64,000 nt of DNA, taken from contig NZ_CP061941.1 in assembly GCF_014805825.1 (NCBI RefSeq), forward strand, positions 3,038,001 to 3,102,000. Direction: 5' to 3'. The notes beneath the pieces are model-generated. The model was not told the DNA's origin. It made no database searches and worked only from the letters and a program-made list of their open reading frames with translations. The DNA is from Marinomonas algicola (GTDB lineage: Bacteria; Pseudomonadota; Gammaproteobacteria; Pseudomonadales; Marinomonadaceae). The translations under genes were made by a program, and so were the position numbers. Below are positions 16,346 to 24,700 of the stretch, piece after piece (position 1 is the first letter of the stretch; every line of letters begins with the position of its first letter).

Positions 16346-16894
16346 TTACCACATCAAATCATCTGGGATCTTAAAGTCTGCATAAGGATCGTCTTCGTCT
16401 TCAATATCCTCTACCCTATCATTACAAACCAGCACATAAGAATCGTCTCTCTGACTAATCTTTACAGCTACAGGCTCGGCGACCAGTTCATATTTATCGT
16501 CTAACTTAACAATAGCTAATTGACCGGCGGCTAATTGATTGTGCATTTGTTGACTAATATAAAGCTGCTTCACTTTTTTATTGTCTTTAAAATGGTATGC
16601 AATATCACCTTCTTCTTTAGGAATTCGATTCATTTCTATTATCTGGCGGATTTGTGCTTGCACAGCCCTTTTAAACGCCGCCTCTTCTTTTTGCAGGTTA
16701 AGCAAGCGATCTTTCTCCGCCTTTTCATCTCTTTGCTTCTTTAACTCTTGCTGCTTTAGGTTTTCATCTTCTGCTGTTGCTTTACCGTTTTTAACCTTTT
16801 GTTTATGCTGTAATTTTTCTGCTTTAAGTTTTTTGACTTTCTTTTTATCAACCAATCCTGCTTTCATTAGTTGCTCTTGAAGAGATTTTGCCAC
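16346..16894 (-). CDS. DUF2058 family protein (YaiL-like)
   Basis: A 182-residue cytosolic protein of the DUF2058 family, known from E. coli YaiL and described as a nucleoprotein/polysome-associated protein. It starts MAKSLQEQLMKAGLVDKKKVKKLKAEK, followed by a long charged helix (about 20-85, Lys/Glu/Gln-rich, probably coiled coil), then the globular part with IAYHFKDNKKVKQLYISQQMHNQLAAGQLAIV. The end is acidic (EDIEDEDDPYADF). The molecular role is not established. It is convergent with the GGDEF/EAL gene. Confidence 0.85.
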   Translation of the reverse strand: MAKSLQEQLMKAGLVDKKKVKKLKAEKLQHKQKVKNGKATAEDENLKQQELKKQRDEKAEKDRLLNLQKEEAAFKRAVQAQIRQIIEMNRIPKEEGDIAYHFKDNKKVKQLYISQQMHNQLAAGQLAIVKLDDKYELVAEPVAVKISQRDDSYVLVCNDRVEDIEDEDDPYADFKIPDDLMW

Positions 16895-17014
16895 TTTTTA
16901 TTTCTCCTAATAAAATTCTTAAATAAAACACCAAGATAAAAACTCTTATTTTTTATTAATAAAAGGTATATTACCTTATCTAATTAATCTTAACTCCGAA
17001 CTGGACTCAACAAA

Positions 17015-17776
17015 ATGGACATGAGCTTAACCTACATAGCCCTTCTTTTAGGCACCGGTTTTGTAGCAGGTATTATAAACACTTTAGCAGGCGGTGGCTC
17101 TAACCTTACTCTACCGGCATTAATGGTAATGGGAATGCCGGCAGATATTGCCAATGCCACCAATCGGGTTGGCGTACTTTTACAATCTGTCGCGGGTATA
17201 GTCGGCTTTAAGAAAGCCAAAAAAATAGATACATCAGACATTGTCCCTGTTCTAATCCCCACGCTAATTGGGGGTGTCGTTGGAAGCATTATCGCTTCAT
17301 TCGCACCACCTGAGTTACTAAAACCACTATTGCTGTCTGCCATGATAGGCATGACGATTATCATGCTACTTAAGCCTGGTATCATATCACCGCCTCCAGG
17401 TACCATTCCTCATAAAATAAATAAGAAACCAAGCGCATGGATTGCCCTTTTTATTGCTGGTGTTTATGGCGGATTTGTTCAAGCAGGCGTAGGTTTTATT
17501 TTAATAGGGGCACTTGCAGGAACATTAAGATATGACCTAGTCAGGACAAACGCATTGAAGATGGTTTGTACCTGTGCATTTACGACACTAGCCGTCGGTG
17601 TTTTTATTTGGAACGATCAAATTTTGTGGGCGCCAGGCTTAACCTTAAGCATTGGTACCGTTTTAGGCTCACACCTAGCGGTGAAGTTTGCGATCAAAGC
17701 CGATCCTAAAACGCTGAAGTGGTTCTTATTTATTATGACCTTGTGTGGCAGTGCGGCCGCCCTATTATCAGACTAA
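17015..17776 (+). CDS. TauE/SafE family permease (probable sulfite/organic anion exporter)
   Basis: A 253-residue inner-membrane protein with about eight hydrophobic helices. The hallmark is the N-terminal repeat motif GFVAGIINTLAGGGSNLTLPAL, repeated in weaker form as AGVYGGFVQAGVGFILIGAL. The family moves sulfoacetate, sulfite, taurine-derived or other organic anions; the substrate here is unknown, because no sulfonate or sulfur genes are adjacent. It begins at ATG 17015 (Met-3 is an alternative). The 8-bp tandem repeat starts 21 bp after its stop. Confidence 0.88.
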   Translation: MDMSLTYIALLLGTGFVAGIINTLAGGGSNLTLPALMVMGMPADIANATNRVGVLLQSVAGIVGFKKAKKIDTSDIVPVLIPTLIGGVVGSIIASFAPPELLKPLLLSAMIGMTIIMLLKPGIISPPPGTIPHKINKKPSAWIALFIAGVYGGFVQAGVGFILIGALAGTLRYDLVRTNALKMVCTCAFTTLAVGVFIWNDQILWAPGLTLSIGTVLGSHLAVKFAIKADPKTLKWFLFIMTLCGSAAALLSD

Positions 17777-17797
17777 CCTCTTAGAGGGCACAATTAG

Positions 17798-17959
17798 GGT
17801 CTTTAGGTCTTTAGGTCTTTAGGTCTTTAGGTCTTTAGGTCTTTAGGTCTTTAGGTCTTTAGGTCTTTAGGTCTTTAGGTCTTTAGGTCTTTAGGTCTTT
17901 AGGTCTTTAGGTCTTTAGGTCTTTAGGTCTTTAGGTCTTTAGGTCTTTAGGTCTTTAGG
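17798..17959. repeat. 8-bp tandem repeat, about 20 copies (AGGTCTTT)n
   Basis: Nineteen perfect head-to-tail copies of AGGTCTTT occupy 17805-17956, with seven bases of a further unit on the left (17798-17804) and three on the right (17957-17959), giving 162 bp. It lies between the stop of the TauE-type permease and the terminator of the second cold-shock gene. The unit is not a multiple of three, is not palindromic and has no spacers, so it is a simple-sequence repeat and not a CRISPR array. Confidence 0.98.
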
Positions 17960-17990
17960 ATATCTATGTATTTCCATAAAAAAAGGCATA

Positions 17991-18018
17991 AAAAAAGACG
18001 ACATATGCCGTCTTTTTT
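17991..18018. terminator. Bidirectional terminator next to the second cold-shock gene
   Basis: AAAAAAGACG (17991-18000) pairs with CGTCTTTTTT (18009-18018), with the centre ACATATGC. A T-run follows on both strands. It ends the minus-strand csp transcript and may also stop readthrough from the tandem repeat side. Confidence 0.8.
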
Positions 18019-18059
18019 AAAAGATCAAACCGCTCTGGGACTAACCAGAAACGTATTCC

Positions 18060-18269
18060 TTATAAAGGAGTTACGTTTTGCGCTTCTGGACCTTTTTTAC
18101 CTTGAGCTACTTGAAACTCAACTTTTTGACCTTCAGCTAAGGTTTTGAAACCGTTAGAGTTGATCGCAGAAAAGTGAACAAAAACATCAGGGCCTTTATC
18201 TTGAGTGATAAAACCGAAACCTTTAGTTTCGTTGAAAAATTTAACTGTACCAGTTACTACTTCAGACAT
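18060..18269 (-). CDS. Cold-shock domain protein (CspA family), second copy
   Basis: A 69-residue OB-fold RNA/DNA chaperone starting MSEVVTGTVKFFNETKGFGF. RNP1 (KGFGFI) and RNP2 (VFVHF) are both intact. The ATG at 18269 is chosen because AGGA lies eight bases upstream and the family begins there; a longer frame to 18320 adds 17 unrelated residues. It is monocistronic. The leader region contains the palindrome TATTACT-GA-AGTAATA at 18372-18387. Confidence 0.95.
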   Translation of the reverse strand: MSEVVTGTVKFFNETKGFGFITQDKGPDVFVHFSAINSNGFKTLAEGQKVEFQVAQGKKGPEAQNVTPL

Positions 18270-18780
18270 ATCTTGTATCCTGTATATATATTTAAATCTC
18301 ACAATAGAATTCATTTCCAATGTGAGGCAGTGCTAAAAAACTCGGTATTACTTATGACTGACAGGACTGAGTATTACTGAAGTAATAGCCGTAACTCTGG
18401 ACATAAATATTGCCAACTCTTTATAACGACTTCATTGTATCCTGCTATTTTATTAGGGTCAATCATATAATGACTTTATTTTAAAAAAAGCACCAAATAA
18501 AAATAAAACCATTATAAATCAATAAATTAGATTAAACATCACATCCAAAAAAGGATCGAGACAGAGCTAAAATAATGAAAAATCAAATATAAAATGACAA
18601 TGTATGACTTCACCTCTTCTTTTTAAAAGAAGAAATTAACGCGTATATCACTCAAACAAACTACACTCAACACATATAAGCCACGCCCCGCATCAACATT
18701 CACTTAGGCGGGGCGCAACAAAGTGGTAAGATTCCTTAATCATGCAAATACGTCAAACGCCCATAAAAAGGATAGTCGAT
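18270..18780. other. 511-bp divergent intergenic region (csp / ldhA)
   Basis: AT-rich and without a convincing gene. It contains the palindrome TATTACTGAAGTAATA (18372-18387), a run of A/T-rich sequence, CTTCTTTTTAAAAGAAG (18616-18632), and the GC-rich inverted repeat at 18684-18715. Promoters for both flanking genes must lie here. Confidence 0.55.
18684..18715 (+). promoter_or_regulatory. GC-rich inverted repeat in the ldhA upstream region
   Basis: CGCCCCGC (18684-18691) and GCGGGGCG (18708-18715) pair perfectly over a 16-nt loop in an otherwise AT-rich gap, 65 bp before the ldhA ATG. No T-run follows. It may be an operator or a leader hairpin. Confidence 0.45.
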
Positions 18781-19779
18781 ATGAAGGTTGCGGTATTTTC
18801 TAGTAAGACCTATGACAAACAAACACTCACACATGAGAATGCTTATGCCAATATAGAGCTGGATTTTTTTGAAAGTAGATTGAGCACTGAAACCGTTGCT
18901 CTAACAAAAGGATTTGATGCCATATCTTGCTTTGTAAATGATCAAATTGACAAGTATGTTTTACAGCAGCTTTCTGCTAATGGCATCAAAGCCATCGCTC
19001 TCAGGTGTGCAGGTTACAATAATGTCGATATAAAAACCGCTATCGATTTAGACATATCTGTCTATCACGTACCTGACTACAGTCCAGAGTCTGTAGCTGA
19101 GCATGCCGTCGCTCTTATCATGACATTAAATCGAAAAACTCATAGGGCATTTCATAGAGTCAAAGAAGGTAATTTTTCCCTAGAAGGATTGATGGGGTTT
19201 AATTTATCAAATAAAACAGTAGGCTGTATTGGGACCGGTAGAATTGGCCAAGCCTTCTCAAAAATTATGATCGGCTTTGGCTGTCGTGTTTTATGCCATG
19301 ATATTAGACCAAGTCAAATGCTCATTGATTTGGGATGCGAATATGTTGACTTAGCTTCACTTTATGAACAATCCGATATCATCAGCCTTCACTGCCCTTT
19401 AACCAATGAGACCAATCATCTAATAAACAAAGATAGCTTGGAGCAAATGCGCAAAGGTGTCATGATTATTAACACCAGCCGCGGAGCCCTAGTAAACGCC
19501 CAAGAGGCAATCGATGCGCTTTATTCAGAAAAAATTGGTTACCTAGGTTTAGATGTTTATGAACAAGAAGGCACCCTATTTTTTGAAGATATGTCAGGCA
19601 CTATAATCCAAGACAGCGTCTTCCAACTTATGTTAACGTTCCCTAATGTTGTTGTGACAGGGCATCAGGGTTACTTTACAGATACCGCTTTATCACACAT
19701 AGCACAAACGACCTTAGAAAATCTTTATCAGCACGAACACAGCATACAAAGCAGCAGAATCCTAACTCAAAGCAACTAA
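18781..19779 (+). CDS. ldhA: D-lactate dehydrogenase (NADH-dependent, fermentative type)
   Basis: A 332-residue D-2-hydroxyacid dehydrogenase reducing pyruvate to D-lactate with NADH in fermentation. It starts MKVAVFSSKTYDKQ, as E. coli LdhA does. It carries LRCAGYNNVDI, the substrate-binding YSPESVAEHAVAL, the nucleotide-binding GTGRIGQAF, the signature HCPLTNETNHLINKDSL and the C-terminal GHQGYFT with the catalytic histidine. The ATG at 18781 has AAAGGA nine bases upstream; a longer frame from 18742 has no ribosome site. A LysR gene follows in the same direction after 34 bp. Confidence 0.94.
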   Translation: MKVAVFSSKTYDKQTLTHENAYANIELDFFESRLSTETVALTKGFDAISCFVNDQIDKYVLQQLSANGIKAIALRCAGYNNVDIKTAIDLDISVYHVPDYSPESVAEHAVALIMTLNRKTHRAFHRVKEGNFSLEGLMGFNLSNKTVGCIGTGRIGQAFSKIMIGFGCRVLCHDIRPSQMLIDLGCEYVDLASLYEQSDIISLHCPLTNETNHLINKDSLEQMRKGVMIINTSRGALVNAQEAIDALYSEKIGYLGLDVYEQEGTLFFEDMSGTIIQDSVFQLMLTFPNVVVTGHQGYFTDTALSHIAQTTLENLYQHEHSIQSSRILTQSN

Positions 19780-19813
19780 CCAACACCTATTTGATGAAAA
19801 AAAATAATTCTTT

Positions 19814-20704
19814 ATGAAAATAACATTAAGACAATTACAGATTTTCGAAGCCGTTGTACATACAGGCTCAGTGACGGCCGCGGCCGATTTAGTTGCTATC
19901 AGCCAACCAGCTGCAAGCCAAGCATTGAGAGAGCTTGAGGCGCTTCTCGGCAGACCTTTATTTAGAAGACACGGGAAACGCCTACAAATAACGCCTCAAG
20001 CTAGGGACCTTTTACCTCAAGCTAGAGCCGTTTTGAGTCAGATAGAACAGATTGAGAGTATGGGTGATTCTGGAGAGTTAAGTGGATCACTACAATTAGC
20101 ATCGAGTGTCAGTGTTGGTAACTACTTACTTCCAAGGCAAATGGCTGAATTTAAAGAAAAACATCCAAATATCCGTTTCAATTTAGAAATTGGTAATACA
20201 CAAAGTGTTATTCATCAACTTCTAACAGGCAAAGCAGAAGTTGGTTTTATTGAAGGTTATTGCCAACATGCAGAACTGCTTGTTGATACTTGGCTTCAAG
20301 ATGAAATGGTTGTATTTGGCTCAGCTCTACTGGATGGACCAGACACACTATCATGGGACGACCTATCAAAAGCAAACTGGGTCATGCGAGAAGCGGGCTC
20401 GGGCACACGAAACATATTGGAACAGGCAATTGGGGCGAATGTGCCACAATTAAATATCAGCCTATCGCTCGCCCATATGGAAGCCGTTAAGCAGGCCGTA
20501 ATTTATAAAATGGGGCTAGGATGCCTCTCAAAACTCGCATTAAAACAAGAACTAGACGCTGGCTTAATTAGGATATTTAACACACCGTTAAAACTGAACA
20601 GAAACCTTTTGATCGTAACGCCAAAAGGGTCTACTTTGACGCAAAACGCTCAGAAATTTGTGGAGCAATGCCAAGAAGTACAGCTTTCCACCTTAATCAA
20701 TTAA
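19814..20704 (+). CDS. LysR-family transcriptional regulator (YeiE/CysB-like ligand domain)
   Basis: A 296-residue LysR regulator. The N-terminal winged helix-turn-helix (LRQLQIFEAVVHTGSVTAAAD...SQPAASQALRELE) covers residues 4-62. The periplasmic-binding-fold effector domain from about 90 has LSGSLQLASSVSVGNYLLP and WVMREAGSGTRN, typical of the YeiE/CysR group. In this group some members sense sulfite or related anions. Codirectional with ldhA (34 bp), so it could be cotranscribed, but LysR targets are usually divergent and none is here. The target is unknown. Confidence 0.9.
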   Translation: MKITLRQLQIFEAVVHTGSVTAAADLVAISQPAASQALRELEALLGRPLFRRHGKRLQITPQARDLLPQARAVLSQIEQIESMGDSGELSGSLQLASSVSVGNYLLPRQMAEFKEKHPNIRFNLEIGNTQSVIHQLLTGKAEVGFIEGYCQHAELLVDTWLQDEMVVFGSALLDGPDTLSWDDLSKANWVMREAGSGTRNILEQAIGANVPQLNISLSLAHMEAVKQAVIYKMGLGCLSKLALKQELDAGLIRIFNTPLKLNRNLLIVTPKGSTLTQNAQKFVEQCQEVQLSTLIN

Positions 20705-20712
20705 AATGAGCA

Positions 20713-21105
20713 CTATTTGTCTTCGGGATATTGAGGTAAATCATCATTTATCTCATACCAACTAGGCTTGGAAGAGACATATATATGGTATTCAGGAGGT
20801 AAATTTGGGTCGCCATCAATGATGGATAAAGGAATATCTAAATGACTTGGGTAATCTTTATTGTAGTAATAAAGGTTACTTCCACAGGCTTTGCAAAAGC
20901 CTCTTTTCACTTTTTCGGAAGATTCAAAACAACGTATTTTCTTTTTCCCAGATAACCATTCGACATCACTTTTTAAAATAGCACCATAAGCGACACTACT
21001 GGCTCCGTGACTTTTACGGCATTGACCACAATGGCAATAGGACGCACTAATAAAAGGAGATTTTATTTCCATTTGAACAAGGCCACATAAACACGACGCT
21101 TTCAT
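20713..21105 (-). CDS. GFA (glutathione-dependent formaldehyde-activating enzyme) family protein
   Basis: A 130-residue zinc protein of the GFA/DUF636 fold. Zinc-binding cysteines are visible in CLCG (5-8), YCHCGQCRKSHG and the FCKACGSNLYY loop. GFA members bind glutathione or S-hydroxymethyl adducts, but most short members have no proven reaction. The ATG at 21105 gives the family-typical start MKASCLCG; an in-frame GTG at 21117 would add four residues. It converges on the LysR gene with 8 bp between stops. Confidence 0.85.
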   Translation of the reverse strand: MKASCLCGLVQMEIKSPFISASYCHCGQCRKSHGASSVAYGAILKSDVEWLSGKKKIRCFESSEKVKRGFCKACGSNLYYYNKDYPSHLDIPLSIIDGDPNLPPEYHIYVSSKPSWYEINDDLPQYPEDK

Positions 21106-21298
21106 ACTAATATACACTTTCTAATCAAATACGATTGAATAAAACAGACTTGTTCGACTTTAACACAAACCAGTAAGACATCTCCATATAAGAGCAATCG
21201 CTTTCAAACGCAATTTACCGCTTTCTGATTGAGGTTTTGATATTTATCTGTAAAATAAATTCACTAGAAAAATACAACGAAATTAAAATATAAAACGT

Positions 21299-22252
21299 AT
21301 GAATATTAATAGAATCGACCTTAACTTACTAATCTATTTAGACGTCTTACTACGAGAGTGCAATGTTACGCGCTCTGCAAGCAAGTTGAACATAACCCAA
21401 CCGGCCATGAGTAATGGGCTGAAGCGCCTAAGAGACCTACTCGGCGACCCATTGTTAGTACGCACTAGTGAAGGTATGAAGCCAACTGAAAAAGCCCTTA
21501 GGCTGCAACCCATTGTGCGACGGGTTTTATTAGAGTTAGAAGAGGCGCTACAACCTGCCGCGGATTTTAACGCAAAAACCAGTACCAGAGTGTTTCGCAT
21601 TATGGCCAGCGATTATGCAACCTCAACCGTCATTCCTTTATTATTAAATCGCCTTAGAGAAAATGCACCAGGAATAACGCTGGATATTATGACACCAAGT
21701 GATGTCACCTTTCATGATGTCGAGGCTGGAAAAATAGACATGGCGATTAATCGCTTTGAAGAACTGCCTCAATCTTTTCATGAAAAAAGCGTATGGATGG
21801 ATTCATTTGTTTGTTTAATGAGTGTTCATAATTTAGTGCGGCATAATTTTGATTTAGATAATTACCTTGCATCACAACACATTTGGGTCAGTAAAACAGG
21901 GTTTGGAGTAGGCGTTGGGATGGACCCTACTGACGTTCAAAAATTAGGATGGGTAGATGAAGCCCTTCAGACCATTGACAAAAAACGCAGTATTCGTGTG
22001 TTTACTCGAAGCTATCATACAGCCATGCATTTATCTCTTGAACAAGATTTGATCGCGACCTTACCCCGCAAAGTGGCCATGATTAATAAGAACAATCCTG
22101 ACCTTGTGATTTTAGAGCCTCCTTTTGAAATCCCGCTTATTGAACTGAAAATGATCTGGAGCCCATTATTGCATCACGACGCAAGCCATATATGGTTTAG
22201 ACAGCAGGTCAACGAACTTGCAAAAGAATTTCAGCTACAGAACAACTACTAG
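21299..22252 (+). CDS. LysR-family transcriptional regulator (NodD/PcpR-like)
   Basis: A 317-residue LysR regulator. The DNA-binding domain (RIDLNLLIYLDVLLRECNVTRSASKLNITQPAMSNGLKRLRDLLGDPLLVRT) matches the NodD/LeuO-like subgroup, in which LNLL and DPLLVR are hallmarks. The effector domain from about 95 contains RVFRIMASDYATSTVIP. The target is not evident: the nearest divergent gene is the GFA-family gene at 20713-21105, 193 bp away, which is the most natural candidate. A 27-bp tandem duplication spans its stop codon. Confidence 0.9.
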   Translation: MNINRIDLNLLIYLDVLLRECNVTRSASKLNITQPAMSNGLKRLRDLLGDPLLVRTSEGMKPTEKALRLQPIVRRVLLELEEALQPAADFNAKTSTRVFRIMASDYATSTVIPLLLNRLRENAPGITLDIMTPSDVTFHDVEAGKIDMAINRFEELPQSFHEKSVWMDSFVCLMSVHNLVRHNFDLDNYLASQHIWVSKTGFGVGVGMDPTDVQKLGWVDEALQTIDKKRSIRVFTRSYHTAMHLSLEQDLIATLPRKVAMINKNNPDLVILEPPFEIPLIELKMIWSPLLHHDASHIWFRQQVNELAKEFQLQNNY

Positions 22253-22292
22253 ATAGACAAATAGAAGAGCAACGACTAGATAGACAAATAGA
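22243..22292 (+). repeat. 27-bp tandem duplication across the LysR stop codon
   Basis: The segment 22243-22265 recurs at 22270-22292 with one difference (CAACTACTAGATAGACAAAT against CAACGACTAGATAGACAAAT at the start), a period of 27 bp. The first copy contains the TAG stop at 22250-22252. Confidence 0.85.
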
Positions 22293-22323
22293 CTTTTTAT
22301 AACGTCACAGTTTTAGGTATAAA

Positions 22324-22358
22324 AAAACCGCTGATTTCAAGGCGAAACCAGCGGTTTT
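22324..22358. terminator. Bidirectional terminator between LysR and peroxiredoxin genes
   Basis: AAAACCGCTG (22324-22333) pairs perfectly with CAGCGGTTTT (22349-22358), with A/T runs on the flanks. It separates two convergent genes. Confidence 0.88.
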
Positions 22359-22374
22359 AGACATCATGAAATAA

Positions 22375-22998
22375 TTACAGCTTATCACCGCTTTCAGATA
22401 GGTAAGACGCTACACCTTCCGGTGTATTTACCATACCTTTATCACCTTTATTCCAGCCAGCAGGACATACTTGACCGTTCTCTTCGAAGAATTGTAACGC
22501 TTCAACCACACGAACCAATTCATCCATATTACGACCAATCGGCTCATCATTAACAACTTGAGAGCGAACAATGCCTTTTTGGTCAATTACAAAAGAAGCT
22601 CGCATTGCAACGCCAGCAGGGTAATAAGAGTCACCACCCTCAGATTCAATACCGTATGCTTTCGCAATAGCATGATCCATATCGGCCGCTAGTGTGTACT
22701 CAACAGCACCGATACCACCTTCATTAACTGGCGTATTTCTCCAAGCATTATGTGTAAAATGAGAGTCAATTGAAACACCAATCACTTCCACACCAAGCTT
22801 ACGAAATTGTTCCATACGATGAGACATGGCAATAATTTCAGAAGGACAAACAAAAGTGAAATCCAGTGGATAGAAGAAAACAACGGCGTATTTTCCTTTA
22901 ATTGTTGCTGACAAGTTAAAAGAATCAACAATTTGACCGTCTGCTAAAACAGCTGGAACAGTGAAATCAGGTGCTTGCTTACCAACTAATATTGTCAT
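22375..22998 (-). CDS. Typical 2-Cys peroxiredoxin (AhpC/Prx1 type)
   Basis: A 207-residue thiol peroxidase reducing H2O2, organic hydroperoxides or peroxynitrite. The peroxidatic cysteine lies in FYPLDFTFVCPSEI (about residue 50) and the resolving cysteine in QVCPAGWNKG (about 172). The arrangement is that of typical 2-Cys enzymes. It lies 136 bp downstream of grxD on the same strand; a functional link in thiol redox metabolism is plausible, but a separate promoter is likely. No ahpF-like reductase is adjacent. Confidence 0.95.
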   Translation of the reverse strand: MTILVGKQAPDFTVPAVLADGQIVDSFNLSATIKGKYAVVFFYPLDFTFVCPSEIIAMSHRMEQFRKLGVEVIGVSIDSHFTHNAWRNTPVNEGGIGAVEYTLAADMDHAIAKAYGIESEGGDSYYPAGVAMRASFVIDQKGIVRSQVVNDEPIGRNMDELVRVVEALQFFEENGQVCPAGWNKGDKGMVNTPEGVASYLSESGDKL

Positions 22999-23134
22999 TC
23001 TAAGAGATCTCCATAATTAATTAAAATTCATTTACTAAATAGAATATTGCCAAAACATTATATCGTTAAACTTAAGGTTCTATGCGATTGATAATATTAA
23101 TAACGGCAATAAAATTTATCTATCATGGGCTATG

Positions 23135-23461
23135 TTATTCGGCACTTGATGCCACAGTTTCTTCGATTAGCGTTTTCAATTCGCCATTCGATGCCATTTC
23201 AACAACAATATCACATCCTCCCACTAATTCACCTTTCACCCACAACTGAGGGAATGTCGGCCAATTAGCAAATTTCGGCAGTTCAGCGCGAATATCTGGA
23301 TTTTCTAGAATATTAACGAAAGCAAAACGCTCACCACAAGTCATAAGAGCTTGTACAGTTTGAGCGGAAAAACCGCATTGAGGCGCTCGTGGAGTACCTT
23401 TCATGTATAAAAGGATAGGATTGCCGTCAATTTGTTCTTTAATTGTATCAAGTGTACTCAC
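23135..23461 (-). CDS. grxD: Monothiol glutaredoxin GrxD
   Basis: A 108-residue monothiol glutaredoxin that binds and delivers [2Fe-2S] clusters using glutathione. The active site CGFS lies in APQCGFSAQTVQAL (cysteine about 29), and the glutathione-binding motifs WPTFPQLWVKGE and GGCDIV are intact. Length and start (MSTLDTIKEQI) match E. coli GrxD. It is divergent from argF, with 231 bp between start codons. Confidence 0.97.
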   Translation of the reverse strand: MSTLDTIKEQIDGNPILLYMKGTPRAPQCGFSAQTVQALMTCGERFAFVNILENPDIRAELPKFANWPTFPQLWVKGELVGGCDIVVEMASNGELKTLIEETVASSAE

Positions 23462-23692
23462 GTTAAAACCTCTTGTTTCATAATTAGAATCATTTATGCC
23501 CTAGACACGATTAAGCATGCCAAAAATACGCCGTGTATTTAATAAGGCTTTACGGGTGTTTATATGGGTTCTAAAAATAGAATACAAGGCCTATATCCTA
23601 TTTAGAGTGAGTTTCTAGCCTTTACTAACTCTGTTCAGTGTATTACATTGGCCGATTCCTTTTTAAATTAATATCTACAGGAGTAGCCTCAC

Positions 23693-24595
23693 GTGTCCCC
23701 AAGGCATTTTTTAACGCTAATGGATCTTTCTTCCGACGAACTGAAGCAGATTTTAAATCGTGCCTCTGAATTAAAAAAAATACATCGTGACGGAACTCAA
23801 TATCAACCTTTAAAAAATCGTGTTCTAGCGATGATTTTTGAAAAGTCTTCAACTCGAACGAGGGTTTCTTTTGAAGCGGGTATGGCGCAATTTGGCGGTC
23901 ATGCTATTTTCCTATCCCCTAGAGATACGCAACTAGGCCGTGGGGAACCGATAGAAGACAGCGCGAAAGTCATTTCTAGTATGGTTGATGCTGTGATGAT
24001 CCGTACATTTGATCACGCCAGCATTGAAACTTTTGCTAAGCATTCCTCGGTACCTGTGATTAACGCTTTAACTGACGATTTCCACCCATGTCAACTACTG
24101 GCTGATATGCAGACATATCAAGAACATAGGGGGGATATAGACGGTAAAAAAGTGGTTTGGGTTGGTGATGGAAACAACATGTGTCATTCCTACATTAATG
24201 CGGCCGAGCTATTGAACTTCAATTTAGTTGTTGCCTGTCCAAACGGATATGAACCAAATGCACAGCTTGTCGAGAAATTTGCGCATCGCGTGACGGTATT
24301 AAACCATGCACAAGAAGCCGTTAAAGAGGCCGATCTTATCGTTACCGATGTATTTGCATCAATGGGTCAAGAAGACGAACAAGAAAAGCGCTTAAAAGAT
24401 TTCCAATCATTCCAAGTAAATCAAGAGCTGATGTCTCTAGCCAATAAAGATGCGTTATTTATGCATTGTCTACCTGCACACAGGGGAGAAGAAGTAACGG
24501 CAGAAGTAATTGATCATCCCGACTCTGTTGTTTGGGATGAAGCAGAGAATCGATTGCATGCGCAAAAAGCCTTACTTGAATTCCTTCTTTGTTAA
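23693..24595 (+). CDS. argF: Ornithine carbamoyltransferase (anabolic)
   Basis: ArgF condenses ornithine and carbamoyl phosphate to citrulline in arginine biosynthesis. The 300-residue protein has the carbamoyl-phosphate motif STRTR at 53-57, HPCQLLAD in the middle and the ornithine-binding HCLPAHRGEEV near the C-terminus. The start is GTG, with AGGAG about eight bases upstream. The size is that of the Pseudomonas-type anabolic enzyme; no arcABC genes are adjacent, which argues against the catabolic form. A terminator follows. Confidence 0.96.
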   Translation: MSPRHFLTLMDLSSDELKQILNRASELKKIHRDGTQYQPLKNRVLAMIFEKSSTRTRVSFEAGMAQFGGHAIFLSPRDTQLGRGEPIEDSAKVISSMVDAVMIRTFDHASIETFAKHSSVPVINALTDDFHPCQLLADMQTYQEHRGDIDGKKVVWVGDGNNMCHSYINAAELLNFNLVVACPNGYEPNAQLVEKFAHRVTVLNHAQEAVKEADLIVTDVFASMGQEDEQEKRLKDFQSFQVNQELMSLANKDALFMHCLPAHRGEEVTAEVIDHPDSVVWDEAENRLHAQKALLEFLLC

Positions 24596-24634
24596 GCATC
24601 TTGCGTTCATACAAGAACGATAAGAAAACCAATT

Positions 24635-24671
24635 AACCATCATAATAAGAATGTTATGGTGGTTATTTTTA
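24635..24671 (+). terminator. Terminator of argF
   Basis: AACCATCATAA pairs with TTATGGTGGTT (one G-T pair) over an 8-nt loop, followed by ATTTTTAAT. It lies about 40 bp after the argF stop. Confidence 0.75.
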
Positions 24672-24700
24672 ATGCTCTCTTTGCATAAGATCAAATCAGT

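Noticed and set aside
17798..17959. CRISPR array
   Set aside because: The unit is 8 bp and head to tail with no spacers; no cas genes are near.
23462..23692. ARG box in the grxD/argF intergenic region
   Set aside because: I could not find a convincing 18-bp ArgR palindrome by eye; the promoter positions remain undecided.
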